DNA of 64,000 nucleotides, taken from assembly GCA_014529385.2 (NCBI GenBank), contig CM043944.1, positions 75,079,884 to 75,143,883 of the forward strand, given 5' to 3'. Every line of letters begins with the position of its first letter. The stretch's first letter is position 1. Positions 44,089 through 56,972 of this stretch are shown here, piece by piece. The notes beneath the pieces are model-generated. The model had not been told where the DNA came from and ran no database searches. It saw nothing but the letters and a program-made list of their open reading frames with translations. Made by a program: the position numbers and the translations under genes. Source of the DNA: Adiantum capillus-veneris. Its lineage: Eukaryota > Streptophyta > Polypodiopsida > Polypodiales > Pteridaceae.

Positions 44089-45274
44089 GACCTACAAGAT
44101 GATGTACCACTGCCCAATGAGTCTATAAGTTCAGGCTTGTATTCACTCATTCTAAACTCAAATTATCAAGTGCATTTCCAAGTCTACCTTGTGCTACTCT
44201 CTCTACTCTAGTACACACACACACCCACACCCACACACACACACACCATGAAATCTTCACTTATTTATTCATCCTAATTTGTACATATGCAGTATTAGAG
44301 CATGCGTGGTGATTAATATCTCTTAATCACTTCTCTCTAGAATAAGCACTACTAATTAATTTTGATTATCCATGCTAGGGCACATTCTTGGATTTGCTCC
44401 TTGAGCCACTATCTTTGATGCTACTTAAAGTTACTTAGTGTGTGCATTAGGTTATACTTTGCATTTAGGATTGCATTTGCATTATCATTACTCCATTCAA
44501 GACCATGATTTCTTTTTTTTTATAAGCTTTTCCATTGGAAGACCGACAACAAATTAAAGAAACATATCTATGTATGTGCATAGCCACGATCGCTAGCTTT
44601 TATTTGCGACCACTCACACGCATTTCGGGCCAAGCAGCACAAATTAATGCTCCGATTAAATTTAAGCTTTTGAGCTTGGTTTTATGGTCCTTCTGTAGTT
44701 GTTAAGAATTTTTTTTTGTGTGTGTGCTTCGGGGCATTTAATGCCCAAGACATTTTAAAGTGGAAGTCAATATCTAGAGCCTTTTGAAGGCCTTCAAAAG
44801 GTGCAAAGGCACCAAATTTTTAAGGGTTTTTTGGTTACGAGTTTGGGCGCCCTCCTGTTGTATGAGATTAGTATTACGATTGAGATATCTAGCATATAAT
44901 GGTTGATTACGTTGCTGTCTTTTTATTCTTATTAACAGTGAGATTGATGTTGTGTGGAATTTTAAGAATTGAGGAGGAGGCGCAAAATAATATCTCTTTG
45001 ATATGTTTTTTGCACAGTATTATAGTTATTTTGCCAATATGGTTTGATTGTATATATCTAGTAAGATCTCATCCTATAAAGGGTCATGCAAGAACTAATA
45101 GGCACCAATCATGGACTTAGGTGTAAAGAAGGGCCTCAAATACTCGGCACCAAAAATAGGTTTCATATAAAAAATTAAATACTCAACTCCAAAAGAGGAG
45201 TTTGAGGGCTATGATTTTAGGCCATTCTTATGCAAGATTCTCCTCTCTCACTCTTATGCTAAGTAGATGAAATC
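44089..45274. other. No gene seen
   Basis: A CA run at 44214-44247 and AT-rich DNA. The last few hundred bases may belong to the LINE fragment that follows. Confidence 0.4.
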
Positions 45275-45890
45275 ATGTCTAAATCTCATCTAATAGGATC
45301 TAGTCCAAAAAGTGGATTGCAAGAAAATGGGGTCAAGTTCTTGGGAACATCTGGAGGGCCAAATGTGAAGAAAGGGACAAAGTCTTTCTCTGGAGGGTTC
45401 TGTTTGGCATCATCCCGAGCGAAGACAAAGCCAAAGCTAGAGGTCTTGCCGATGGTACATGCGTCATGTGCAAACACCCGAATGAATCCCTTTCACACCT
45501 AGGTTGTCCAAAATTTAGAGATTTCACAGCCGCGATATGCAAAAAGGTGCATACACTTCTGGGAATTCCTTTCTTTAGGTGCAACCTTGCTATGGCCTCC
45601 AGGTTCATCGAGGATTTGGATCTTATGATGGACCTCTGCATTCTAAGAGCTATTTGGCAATCCAAAATGTGCTATTGTTTCAAGGGAAGTGTGAACCCTT
45701 GGACTCAAAGGGTGTATTAGAAACATGTTGGTGGAGAAGGCATTGTAGTAAGACCTGCAAGATGTAAGATTTGATCACCCTTTGATGTATTCTTTCTTGG
45801 TTATCCCTCTGCAAAGGATATGCCAGGGCTCTTTGTAGTTTTTGGGTTTTAAGCAATTCAAGCTCAATTGAGCACTTAAAAAAGAAAAAA
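45275..45890 (+). pseudogene. LINE 3' end with zf-RVT domain
   Basis: A frame at 45390-45720 reads LFGIIPSEDKAKARG, then CVMCKHPNESLSHL, the zf-RVT pattern at the end of plant LINE ORF2. The upstream part is in another frame. The sequence ends in an A-rich stretch near 45870-45895 that may be the tail. The rest of the LINE is missing, consistent with 5' truncation on insertion. Confidence 0.7.
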
Positions 45891-46650
45891 CAAACTTTTC
45901 ACGTAATCATAATTAGTAGAACTAAATCATTCAACATTTATAAGCCAACTAGATAAGTAGCCTTTATCTTATAGGCTGGGAGTGAGAAAGTAACACTAAA
46001 TAGGTATGCATTATTGGAGGCCCGTGTTTGAGATGATCCTTCAGTTTTTTTTGGGTCTTGTAAAAAATGCACTTTAACCAAGTATGAAAGTTATATCATT
46101 CCAGTGTAAGCCTACTATTTAAAAGAAAAAAAACCAATAATATCAATTTAAACCATGTTTTTGCAGGCCAAAATGTAATAATTGACTCCCCTAAGTAAGA
46201 TTATTTAAAATCGGCTGACCACAGATCCCATCCCATAAGTTTCACGACATATAGTGCATTTATGCTAGGAATTTGGCCAAGTAATCCCAACAACTGAAGC
46301 CTTATTGCAATGAAATCAAGGGGGAAGGAGCACATATTGCTCAATAAATCCCCATAACTAAAAGAACTTGGATTTTCACAGTAAACTTGAGATCGGCAGA
46401 TCAAACCAGGCAATCAAAGCAGCACTTACTCACATTTTATGTAACTCAAACGACAATTTTCAATATCAGCATAAAACCATAAACCCCAACTTAGCTTAAG
46501 GGTTTTATCATACGGTTTTTCATGTTGCAGTAAGTTTAGAAAGCAAAGCAAAACAAACAAATTGGTTGTTTTAGCAAAAGTACGGCACCAACTTGTGAAG
46601 GATGGTTTTATTCAACCATCTCCATTTTGTGAAGTTTTCAGAGGGAAATC
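45891..46650. other. No gene seen
   Basis: AT-rich DNA without a supported frame. Part may be the R-U5 end of the LTR that follows. Confidence 0.4.
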
Positions 46651-47173
46651 AAGTGTCTGTATACAGCGCAGCAGCATGAAACACGCTCTCTCAACTCTCT
46701 TTCCAAAACACACATAGAGAATTCATGCCAAGGCTAAGTGAGGGGAAGAGCATGCCTCACCTCTATTTATAGTGGCTGATGGAGGTTACACCAACAGCTT
46801 TGTGAGCAGAGTATCCCCCAAACCTTGCTTACACAATTGGATCAAGGAATGAGGTAAACAGCTACGCAAACCAAGTGTTAGGGGTAGATAGCATAGGTGT
46901 AGGTAGGAAGAAGGAAGAAGGAAATACCATATGGCACTATTAGCAAAAGAAAAAGTGGGACACCTTTATAGCTTTATAGACCAAGAGCATTAAAACTTCA
47001 ACCTTAGCACCCAAAAGTATACCAAAACCACTCTTAGTAAACCCCAACCAAAAGGCCTATGCTCCCTTGGGAATTTACAAGCACACACCCACCCAAAGGA
47101 CCATAGCACATAGGAGCAAAACCCTGTCAACGAACGGATTTACACCACACACCGACCAATGCATATGAAGACA
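46651..47173 (-). repeat. 3' LTR of a truncated minus-strand gypsy element
   Basis: The right edge ...GAAGACA at 47173 is followed by TGGGCCTCCCCTTTG, a polypurine tract on the minus strand. The left edge TGTC at 46651 is a guess from the matching TGTC/GACA ends. A TATAAATA box on the minus strand lies at 46764-46771. Confidence 0.45.
46764..46771 (-). promoter_or_regulatory. LTR TATA box
   Basis: CACTATAAATAGAGG on the minus strand is a near-consensus plant TATA box. Transcription would begin about 30 bases to its left. Confidence 0.6.
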
Positions 47174-47516
47174 TGGGCCTCCCCTTTGACAATTGAACAC
47201 CACAAACCCACAATTTCAACATCAACTCCGCAGTTCATAGATACATGCCCTCTCAATCTATGTGCACACAATTTGCGACTAGGTTGCCATAGCCATAACC
47301 TTGCAGAGAACTAATCTAACTTGAAGTGCACAACTCCAATTGGGGCACTTTAAAGCTTGAGAGAAAGCTTGAAAAATGATTGACAAGAAAGATGAAGATG
47401 ATCAAAATTGATTCTACACGTCACTATGTGAAAATTTGACGCGAACAGAGAGCTGTCTTGGTATGACTACACATAGAGAAGGCAAGACGAGGGCAAAGAA
47501 CTGCATCAAAGACTAA

Positions 47517-48660
47517 TGAGCCTACATTTAGCCATGCGTTCCTTAGCTTCTATCTGTGCTTCCTCCACAACCCGTTGCTTTTCTTTTGTTCGTCGTTTCT
47601 CGCTATGGATTCTCTGTAGCATTTTTGGGGTTAGTGGTAGATGATACTTCTTGAGCCTGCATCCAGTAATCTAGTTAGTCATTTCTTCTCCGTCTAATGT
47701 TCAAGCTTGATGGTACCACTTGGCGACAAATTTTTTATCACAAAGGGTCCCATCCCTCACTTTTTGAGCTTCTTAGCATGTTGTTTCAAGGTATACACCA
47801 AGACGTAATCTCCTGTTTTAAATTCTTTTAACCGCACATGCTTGTTGAAGAACTCCTTTTGGCGTCTGGCATAGCTCATCTAGCTTTTCCAAATCATCTA
47901 GTCTTGATGACAATTCATGGACAAACCACTCCAGCTGCTTAGCTACTCTCAAAGTCGGGATTAAGAATTCAATGGGTAGAATGGCATTAAGACCAAACAC
48001 CATATTGTAGGGTGTTGTTCTAATGGATGTCTTATAGGCCACTCTATATGCCCACAAGGTAGAATATAACTTATGGTCCCAATTTGTTAGTGATTCTGTG
48101 ACTAATTTTGTCAATACTATGCAAAGTATTTAATTATTAGCTTCTGCTTGTCCATTGGCTTGTGGATGGTATGGGGCAGACTTCTTATGAATAACCGTCA
48201 ATTTGTCAAGAAGATTTTCAATAACTTCATTTATGAAATGTGTGCCTCTTTCACTGACAATCTCTGTGGGTAATCCGTATCTTACAAAGACATTTTCATA
48301 TAGAAATTATACAGTGGTTTTGGCATCCAGCTTTTGTGTGGCTTTTGCTTCAGCCCATTTTGTGAGATAGTCCATGGTGACAATGATATATTGGGCATGG
48401 GATTTGTAAGCGGGTGGTGAGATTGGTCCCACAAAATCAAGACCCCACTTAGCAGATGCCCTTGCTCCCATCGTTGGCCGTAATGGCATCTCATCTCTTT
48501 TATAGGTGCCTTGGTATGCTGGCAATCATCGCATCATCTAGCATATTCAGCCGTATCCATGTGCAATGTAGGCCACCATATTCTAGCAATTAAGAAAATT
48601 TTAGTTGTCTTATCTTTAGAGGAATTTTTTTTACTAATACCTCCGTGTGCTTGCTCTAGG
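47517..48660 (-). pseudogene. Gypsy integrase (truncated element)
   Basis: Read leftward: a CDDCQHTKAP piece of the zinc finger, WGLDFVGPI with the first catalytic Asp, VSERGTHF where the second Asp is Glu, YHPQANGQAEANN with the catalytic Glu, then TPYNMVFG and a basic C-terminal tail down to about 47517. Stops at the TAA near 48310 and the TAA after AEANN, plus a frame change, disable it. It belongs to the same element as the RNase H piece to its right. Confidence 0.8.
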
Positions 48661-49531
48661 ATAGCCAAGTATTCATTTTGAGTTGCGCATATCCTGAGTT
48701 GGTTATCCTTCCCTCTCTTGTAGAGTTGATTTTCAAGGTTAATTCTTGAGCTTCCAACTCAATGGCTCTTTTTCTGGCTCTTGTGATATTTTCAGGGAAT
48801 GTCCTTGTTGTCAGGTAATCGATCATATATTGACTCCATTGTGAGACAATTGCAATGTAAAACAATGTGGCATGCTCCATTGGTGGGTTGTTTCTGCATG
48901 TAGCACAATTTAGAACTTATTATGTATATTTGCATGCATGTCTGGCCAATACACTCCTAGTTGCTTCAAGCGTTGGTGTGTTTCTTTTGAGAGCAATAGA
49001 AGGCTTTATCTGTACATGGGCTTCCATTAGATAGCATTCATATTCTTTTGGACTAATGGATAGTCACAGGATTCCTTCGGAGCCTAGATGGTACAAGCAT
49101 CCTCCTACAATTTGAAAATATTTTTCTTGCCTGATTATTTGTTTCTTATGGGTTTGTTCAGTCTTATCAAATTTTCCATCGTAAGTCAAAAGATTGACTA
49201 CCTCTTGAGACCACTTCGGAACCATTTCGATGTTGAACCTAAGGTGTGTTTTCCCCTTTTTTACCATAAACGTGAAATCAAACTCAAGAAATATGATGAA
49301 CCAGAGAACAATTCTTCCTATATTGCAAGCGTTGTTCCCTAGATACAAAAGGGCTTGGTGATCTGTGAAGAAGAAAAATTTATTGGCCAAAAGACCTAAA
49401 TTTCTTCATGACATATATCATTCCTAACCCTTCTCGTTCTGTGGTTGTGTAATTCTTTTTTGCACTGTTCAAATGTCGGCTAGCATAGCACTTGTGACGT
49501 GACACATGATAATGAAAAATATAGAGTACGT
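48661..49531 (-). pseudogene. Gypsy RNase H and connector (truncated element)
   Basis: FFFFTDHQALLYL is the RNase H core near 49360-49390, followed by the KGKTHLRFN and Asn-rich connector to the integrase. The element is cut at 49531 by the LTR of the next element. Its RT, protease, gag and 5' LTR are absent, also from the DNA right of 62706 where they would be expected. Confidence 0.75.
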
Positions 49532-50543
49532 TGTCAAGAAGTGCACAGTGCGACTAGGAAAGCGTCGGGCCTCTGACTGTGAGGATTCGTAGCAAAATCA
49601 AGCAAGGCATAGATGATTTGAAGGTAAAAACACACTAAAAAAGAAAAAAAACTCCACCATGAAAAAGAACCAATACTAACTCAAAACTCTTGTGTATGTG
49701 AATATTAGGTGTAGCCTCGCTCCCAATTGCACAGATGCAGTGCTCATGCAACCTGTTAAAAACCCTAAATTTACGCTTCGATTCTTCGTCGTGACCATTT
49801 CATGGAATCTTCAGTACTTCATTGGAGAAGCCTAAGTAGTTATTTGAGGAGGGGAAACCCTAATTGGAGGCCTCACAGCCTCAACCATGTAGTGGAAGCA
49901 GCACGGGACTGCATTAGCACCCTGTAAAGGAATGGTTGTATCTCCTTGCTCATATGCCCAATTGAGCTCATTCTTGGCTCTAAGACTTCCCACACAATTT
50001 GAGCAATGACGGCACCATCATTGATGTGGCATTTTGAGCTATTTTCAGGCTATCTTTGACCATTTTAAGGCCATTTTTAGCCCAAAAATACCACTTTTTG
50101 TCCGTAAAAATCCCAAACAAGCTGGGACAAATCCCTAAATTGTGGAACAATCCCATTGGGCTTGAATTTCATGTTGAACCCCATTTTACCACTTGGTAAG
50201 CACTTTGGACACGTCTTTTACGCCGGCGCACGAAACCTGCTATTATTTTTGGTCGAGATTGCCCGCATTGAACTTTCTAGGCAAAACGAGTGTGCCACTT
50301 GGTTACACTTGACATTGTACATTTCTAAAGAAAAATAGGCATATATTTATGTCAAAAATCATGCCATAGTGCCACGTCTAGGGCCTCGCCCGCCCGGCAA
50401 GGTATGTACACGGCTCCAACCGTGGCATCTATTTTCGCATATATCACACTATGTACATTATAGCATTCGGTCCCACACATCATAAACATTAAGAGTGAGG
50501 AAGATATTTTAATTTCACATTATGAACGTGCCATGGCACGACA
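49532..50543 (-). repeat. 3' LTR (1012 bp) of gypsy element with nested copia
   Basis: Plus strand TGTCAAGAAG...GGCACGACA, so TGTC/GACA inverted ends. It aligns over its length with 56541-56670 joined to 61796-62705. On the minus strand AGAGGGGGTGGA directly precedes its start, a polypurine tract. No coding. Confidence 0.9.
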
Positions 50544-51169
50544 TCCACCCCCTCTAAACCTGCACATCCTCCGGTATGTACCACATATATCTTTTGCAGG
50601 TTCAGTCTTCATTTAAGTCCACATACATGTCGATTTCCTCATTGATTTCAACAAAATCTAACGCATCATCCTCTTGTTCTTCATCCGCATCCATACCATT
50701 TTCATCAGATCCTTCATTCTGACCTTCCTGTGAATCAAAGGGATCTGTATAAACCTCTTCTTTTGAATAACTTGATTCTTTTCCTTGCGATGGGAATCTT
50801 CATTTTTGCCCCATCTAATTCATGCAAGGTATAAGTTGCATTCCCATGTACATGTTGAAACACATAAGGACCAAACCATCTCTTTGAAAGCTTTCTTATT
50901 GTCGAATGTTGGTTGTAAAGACTGCTGTCATACACCAACACCCAATCACCTTCCTCAATAGCTTTAGGTCTGAGCCTATGCCTCTCATCAAATCTGTCCT
51001 TATTCTTTAACCTTGCATCTTTCAATCACGCTACTGCAATCTCAATATATTGGGGCCTTCTTTCTAATTGTTGTATGCACAAAGCAAGAAGGTCTTCCCT
51101 ACTCATTCCATCTTCCCAAGGTAATATATTCCATGTGGGAATTACATCCTCAATTGGCATTATAGGTTT
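50544..51169 (-). CDS. Gypsy integrase C-terminal region
   Basis: The frame 51025-50735 holds KNKDRFDERHRLRPKAIEEG, then WFGPYVFQ and Lys/Arg-rich sequence, the usual post-catalytic integrase tail. The preceding 145 bases continue the frame of the integrase core after one TAG. An acidic C-terminal stretch follows in frame after a few more codons. Confidence 0.75.
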
Positions 51170-52303
51170 CTAACCATACATCAACTCAAAAGGCATATAA
51201 CCACTAACTGAACTATGAGTTGTACGATCAGCCCATAAAGCATAAGGCAACAACCTAGGACACTCCCAAAGCTTAATGATAGGAGGATGTCCACGCTCTG
51301 ATTTACCATTTCCCTCAGGATTATATGCAGTACTGAGAGCAAGTTTAATGCCAAACCTAGAGAAAAACTCCCTTGCTTTGTCAGCATCCAACTCACCCCT
51401 GTCCGCTGTTATTTTCCCAACACAACCATAACGGCTAATTACATCATCCAAGAAGAACTTACATATCCCTTCTATGCTTTTCGTTCTTAGAGCATGACCT
51501 TCAACTTGGTTGGTTAAGTCTTCTCGTGCAAGCATTATGTATCTCATTTGCCATAAGCCCAATGGCATTGTAACCATATCTACTACCCACTTATAGTGCA
51601 TGGCCAATGGGTAAGTAGGGTGCAACCCATCACGATGACGTACATTCGAATACATTTGACAGGTTTCACAGGACTCCGCAAAGTGAGATACATCTTTATA
51701 CATACCTTTCCACCAATACCTCTCTTTCATTTTAGTAAAGGTGGCCCATACACCTCTATGTCCAGCATAAAGACTCTCATGAAACTTTTTCATAAGCTCA
51801 TTTTGAGCGTCCTTATCATTCACCACTCTCATCGGCATTCCATTTCTTTGTTTTGGACGCTTCCATAAGGACCCATCTTTCAAAAAGTATCCATAGGCCT
51901 TTCTGCGTATTCTTTTGAACTCTTGATCAGTCCACCCTTCTTGCCTTGTCAAAGCGCTCAAATAGCGTCCAATGAGCAACCAGTCACCTTGATATAAGTC
52001 CTCTATAAATGACTCAAGTGCATTTGACAGGCAAACATGATCACCCTTGGCATGAGAGATACTATAGAGCTGTGTGCCTACATCATTGCCCTCGACAACC
52101 ATGTCTTCTTTATTTTCATACCTTGCTCTTGAAAGCATATCTGCAACTGGATTATCTTTCCCCGCAATATGCTTAAATTCTGGATTCAAGGACTTTATGT
52201 AGGCAATCCATCTCAACATAGCAATGTCGGGAGTTGAGCAACTTGTGATCATTCCAAGAAGGGGTAGACAATCAGTTTCCACTATTACATTTGCTCCTAT
52301 CAA
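51170..52303 (-). CDS. Gypsy RNase H end and integrase core
   Basis: A 377-codon open frame. It starts in RNase H (VETDCLPLL, then KHIAGKDNPVADMLSR), passes the zinc finger (HESLYAGHRGV, then CETCQM), and then the integrase core. Catalytic residues are D in KWVVDMVTMP, D in ITADRGELDA and E in NGKSERGH. The layout is complete apart from the stop before the C-terminal tail. Confidence 0.85.
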   Translation of the reverse strand: MIGANVIVETDCLPLLGMITSCSTPDIAMLRWIAYIKSLNPEFKHIAGKDNPVADMLSRARYENKEDMVVEGNDVGTQLYSISHAKGDHVCLSNALESFIEDLYQGDWLLIGRYLSALTRQEGWTDQEFKRIRRKAYGYFLKDGSLWKRPKQRNGMPMRVVNDKDAQNELMKKFHESLYAGHRGVWATFTKMKERYWWKGMYKDVSHFAESCETCQMYSNVRHRDGLHPTYPLAMHYKWVVDMVTMPLGLWQMRYIMLAREDLTNQVEGHALRTKSIEGICKFFLDDVISRYGCVGKITADRGELDADKAREFFSRFGIKLALSTAYNPEGNGKSERGHPPIIKLWECPRLLPYALWADRTTHSSVSGYMPFELMYG

Positions 52304-53911
52304 ATACTATTTGTCACATTTCAAAGTTGTGACTACTCCCCATAACTCTCTTTTTACCTGTGCATAGTTGCGTTGACGAGCACTTAGGACTTTTGCTCCA
52401 AATCTCACTACATATCGCTTGCCATCATCATTATCTTGCCCAAGTGCCCATCCAATTCATGTGGGGCTAGTATCCACTGTCACAATTACATATCTTCCAC
52501 ATTCATAGTTTGCTTTCCTCAAAGTTGGAGACATAAGCAACAACTTTTTTAATTTCCTCATGGCATGTGTATGCATTTCTTCCCATTGAAACTTTTGGTT
52601 CTTTCTTAAAAGTTGATACAAAGGTTCTGCTACATGCGCATAATGTGGAATCCAGATAACATAGAACACACATGCACCCAAGAACCTTTGAACCTCAGTT
52701 ACATTAATACATGTCTCTTTCATTCTTTGAATTACATCAATCTTTGCAGGAAAAGGCCTTCTACCATATGGCCCGCACATATGTCCCAAAACAAGAACTT
52801 CATTCATACCAAACACAGACTTTTGGCCAGACAAGGTAAGGTTCACCTCTTCCAACCTTGACAAGATATTATCACAATCACTGATATGGTTTGCCACATA
52901 CTTGCGGCACCCCCTCGAGTCCAGAGCCACATCTATATCACTTACATCACATCCTTTGATTGGCACATCATCAAGGAAAGGCATTGTAGTTTGAGGTATG
53001 AAGTCGCGTAGGACTTTACCATTCATCATATGTGCAACTCAATTAGTTGCTCCTTGAGGTAAGCTGCACATCCTTACCAGGCCCACCAAAGGTGTCCTCA
53101 TGTTAGTCAGGTCCCTGCTTTCCGTTGCTAGTTGGAACTGATCATAACCTGAGTACAAATATCCCGTAGAATATATTTCCCTTCCTGTAAATGCCTCTGC
53201 AAATTCATCTACAACTGGTCCTGTACCCACATTTCTGATTGTCACCTTATTTACAGGTTGCATATCCTGAATAAAGCGTAAAGAACCATTTTTCTTCGGA
53301 ACTGTGAACCACCTGTTTGAATACGGAGCACAAGAAGGCTCCAAGATACCCACCTTGATCTTTTCATTAAGCAATTCAATGAGTTTTGGCAAATGGGCCT
53401 TTGGAATCGGAATAGGCCTTAAGTTCCAAGGTACATGAGGGATAGTGAAGATCACCATAGGAGCAACAATGGATAGATCAACACACCCTATCTCATGCAG
53501 CTCAAATGAAAAAGCTTTTCCGTGTTTGGCAAGCATGTCTTCAAAGTGTATCTTTTCAGCTTTTGTCAAGCTGTCCTCGCAACCAACCTTTAACTCCTTC
53601 AAAGAATCCCGTGTGAACTTGTGTCCAATCTTGCTTGGGTCAGGAAGGCTAGGTTGCAAAGCAGCTTGTTCCATCTTATTTGTGCAATCTTTTGGTAGAG
53701 GTAATGCCACTGGTTTCACTTTCTTTGCCACGGACTTATACTTAGTCTCCACTCGTACATCAACACCTTGAGCTTTTTTGAAATCCTCAATGACCTTGTA
53801 CATTTCTATCGAGCATACTTTCACGACCTCACTTCCCATACGCAAATTGAAATCCACTAAAGACTCCAATTCTTGCATAGTATCCACAAACGAACACACA
53901 TCATTCATCAT
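52304..53911 (-). pseudogene. Gypsy reverse transcriptase with FLDD box and RNase H start
   Basis: One frame across four segments. Fingers and palm (GILEPSCAPYSNRWFTVPKKNGSLR is split by my quoting: GILEPSCAPYSN then FTVPKKNGS) run to CSLPQGATN, then TGA near 53040. The next frame holds the catalytic box as PFLDDVPIKG and the thumb. A TGA at 52457 and a TAG near 52310 interrupt the RNase H start (VTVDTSP, KRELWGVV). Three single-codon stops and no frameshift suggest moderate age. Confidence 0.85.
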
Positions 53912-54092
53912 CTTCTAGTCAAACCTCTTTGTACACTATTTACGTGTTGTCGTTCACCCCGCTTTAAGTCCTCACACTCTGTAAAATCAATAGATCCATA
54001 GTCTAATAATCCTACAAAACCTGTAGAAAATGTTTCTTTTGCATATACATCATGCGAGAACCTTTCTCTTCTTGTACCACTGCAACCCCGCT

Positions 54093-55069
54093 CTACAATG
54101 GTACATGGCCAAAACCTCTCATATCCCTGTAGTCCTTGAACTCTTTGTTTGTCTTTGGCAAGGGTTGCTCTCTAAGACTTTCACGGTTCCTTTCATGGTC
54201 CACACAAACAATAAGGAATTGTACTGCACACTTCCCATCCCTACTCCTAATCCTTGCATAAGCTGACCCATCGTCCATCACCTCAGTTTTCATGCGAGTA
54301 ACGGTGATGTATGGCTGCCCAAGGATAAGAGGGAGGGTATGTAGACATATCTTGTACAAAAAAATTTGATCATCTTTCACATCCCCTATAGTCACCTTAA
54401 CATTTGGACAAGCTCCGTACATCTCCCTTGATGAGTTGTTTGCTGCACGAATCATCCATCCATGATTTATATCAATTGTCCATTTTCCTTTTTGATAAAG
54501 ACTCTTTGACATGAGGTTAATTTCCAACCCATGATCTATCAACGCAATGTATGGCTCTTCTAAGTCTCCCACTTTTACCAAGGTCTCAGTAGTTTCTCTT
54601 GCCCAGTGACTTTTCAAGTAGTAGCTCTTGTGAGTGGTCTCCACTTCATCTTCATCATCCAAGAAGCGAACGTGTTTTACTACTCCCCTAGACTTGTAGC
54701 ATCCAACAATAGTTTCTTCACCTTGCTCACCATAGACCTGTACACCCTGTGCATTTTCTTCTTCACCCTGTACATGGATAGATTCAGTAAGAGACTGCCG
54801 CTTCTCTTTATGATATCAATTATTTCTTCGTGGAATTCCCACTTTGCTATACCAAGGACCTCACTCAAGGTAAATTCCACCTTACTGTTTAGAATCCTCT
54901 CTTCCAAAACCTTTTTGAGAACCGTTGCTGCCTCTATATTGAATTGGAGTTTGTAGGCCGGACCCTTTGCTTTGGATTTTGTTGCATCCTTCTTCTTTTC
55001 TTTAGAGGCTTCTTGCATAGGCACTTCGGGGACAGGCATCTGTTGCGGGGAAGGTGATCTAGGAGGCAC
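54093..55069 (-). CDS. Gypsy aspartic protease region (IDHG active site)
   Basis: Two frames in register. The first (55069-54680) is Pro/Lys-rich linker then a helical segment. The second (54662-54093) is protease-like: YIALIDHGLEINLMSKSLYQ, then ACPNVKVTIGD, LILGQPYI and VQFLIVCVDHERNR. The active site reads DHG in place of D-S/T-G. The surrounding block resembles a family (as I recall, DUF4100-associated) where DHG is common, so this may be the family state and not damage. Confidence 0.8.
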
Positions 55070-55079
55070 TGTGTCATTT

Positions 55080-55904
55080 CTACCTCCACTCCTCGTAGCC
55101 CGCTTTGAAGGCCCCCATTCTCGCGCCTACGTTTCCCTCTTCAACAATGGCCTCATTTGCTTGACATTTGGCAATGTATGCATGCACTGACAAAGAGTCC
55201 ATAGGGTCTTTCCAACCTGTTTCAAGCCGAATGCAATCTCTAGCTTCATGTAAAACCTCTGTAGTCATTTTACCCTTCATGCTAGACTCTATAGCGCATG
55301 GCCATAGCTCTCCAATACCATTAGATTCCTCTTCTCCAACTTTGACTAATCCTTTTTTCTTAATAGGATCCACCTTCAACCCATAGGCGGCTGCCTCAAC
55401 CATTGAGATGGCATGGCTAGTAGCCATGTCCTCAAATAGCTTCTTCATCCCGCCTTTTCCAAAGTTCGTCCCAAGGGCTTACCTGTTTCACTTAAGTGAA
55501 TTTTTCTATCTTTAAAGAAAACAAGCTCCTTTGTCAAAGCGTCTTTAAAACTTTCACAATCCCTCCTTCCATGGTCAATACTATCACACCATATGCATCT
55601 ATTTACAAAGCCTTCTCTATTTTGAGGTCTTTGCCTTGTAGATTGTCCTGATGGTTATCCCTTTTCTTCTAGCCTTGTAAGCTATAGCTTTAGGTCTTGC
55701 ATTCCCTTGACAATATCATCTAGAATGGACTTGTCACTCTTTGGAACCACAATAATAGGCTTTATGGGACTCTCAGGAACGCTTGGAGATTGAGTAAGGT
55801 TAACTATCATCTTGTCTCTTCATTGTTGTCGCTTAGCTAGAATTGAAATTGCATCTTCGGCCTCATTCCAATTAGTCTTTAAGCCTTGTTCCGCATCCTT
55901 ATCC
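55080..55904 (-). pseudogene. Gypsy Gag C-terminal part with zinc knuckle
   Basis: The knuckle CIWCDSIDHGRRDC lies near 55555-55598. A 122-codon frame (55448-55080) follows and leads toward the protease. Two or three stops fall between the capsid and the knuckle. Confidence 0.7.
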
Positions 55905-56456
55905 TCAAGTAGTAGCTCTTTTACCTGCAGCATGCAAATAGAGCCATGTCTTCTCCAAGTTTAGGGTAGCCTTGTTAGTACTTGAAAGTTGATCATAATG
56001 GTGTTCGAATTCCCTTAGCAGTTCAGTAGGCGAGAGCCCCTCTTTTGGCCGAACTACCCACTCTAAAAAAGTCCTGTTTGTTACCCTTTTGGAGTCCTCC
56101 ATGAAATAATCTTCCTTCAAGGCTAATTTGAATGCTTTCCAAGTTGCCCCGTGCTCATTTCTAATTCCCCTTACATGCTCTCTGATCTTGGGAACCACAA
56201 CTAGTTTAAAACTTTGCACCATCTTTGCTTCGGGCACTCGATGAAGCTCCATCTCCTTAACATATCCACAAAGATACTTTGTTACATCTTTACCTTTAAA
56301 TTGGTCCATTTTCTTCACCATAGATTGAAGCACTTTTGTTGAGGAGAGCTCCCTCCTTTCTGCAGCTTGCTGCTACTGCATAAACACTGCAAAAGCTTGA
56401 AACATTTGAATTGTGACTGGATCAAACCAAACCCCCTGTTGCTCTTGTTGCTCCAT
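55905..56456 (-). pseudogene. Gypsy Gag capsid
   Basis: Starts MEQQEQQGVWFDP at 56456, one TAG in place of a likely Gln near 56375, then an open frame of 142 codons with a Gag-type helical domain (FLEWVVRPKEGLSPTELLREF). It begins about 85 bases inside the right LTR edge. Confidence 0.75.
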
Positions 56457-56670
56457 AGCTTTAAACCTTTGTTTTGAGACCTTCAATGAAGCTTTTGAAC
56501 CCTCACCCTAGCCTAATTTGCATCAAGTTCACAAAAAATGTGTCAAGAAGTGCGCAGTGCGACTAGGAAAGCATCGGGCCTCTGACTGTGAGGATTTGTA
56601 GCAAAATCAAGCAAGGTGTAGATAATTTGAAGCTAAAAACACACTAAAAAAGAAAAAACCTCCAGCCATG

Positions 56671-56897
56671 TGTTGGAATTAGGGTTGCAGAGAAAGACAC
56701 ACAGCTTGGAGAAGACGAAGGAAGCTCAAGGCACACAATAGAGAGTGTGTTACTTAGTATGCAATGGAAATATTGATAGACCTAGAGTGATCGGCGTATA
56801 TACAATGCTCAGGGGAAAAAACCTCCTAAAGAGGGAAAAAATGCTCCGGCGGTCCTAGTGTGTTCACACACATCACTACCACATGTATATGGTAACA
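56671..56897 (-). repeat. 3' LTR of copia copy B
   Basis: TGTTGGAATT...ATGGTAACA, 227 bp. About 15 differences by eye from the 5' LTR. On the minus strand CCAGGGGGGATT directly precedes it, a polypurine tract (56898-56910). Confidence 0.95.
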
Positions 56898-56972
56898 AAT
56901 CCCCCCTGGAGTGATGCGGTGAATGAGAGCTGGCACATGAGTAAAGGGAAGTTCCATGCCCTGAGGACATGA

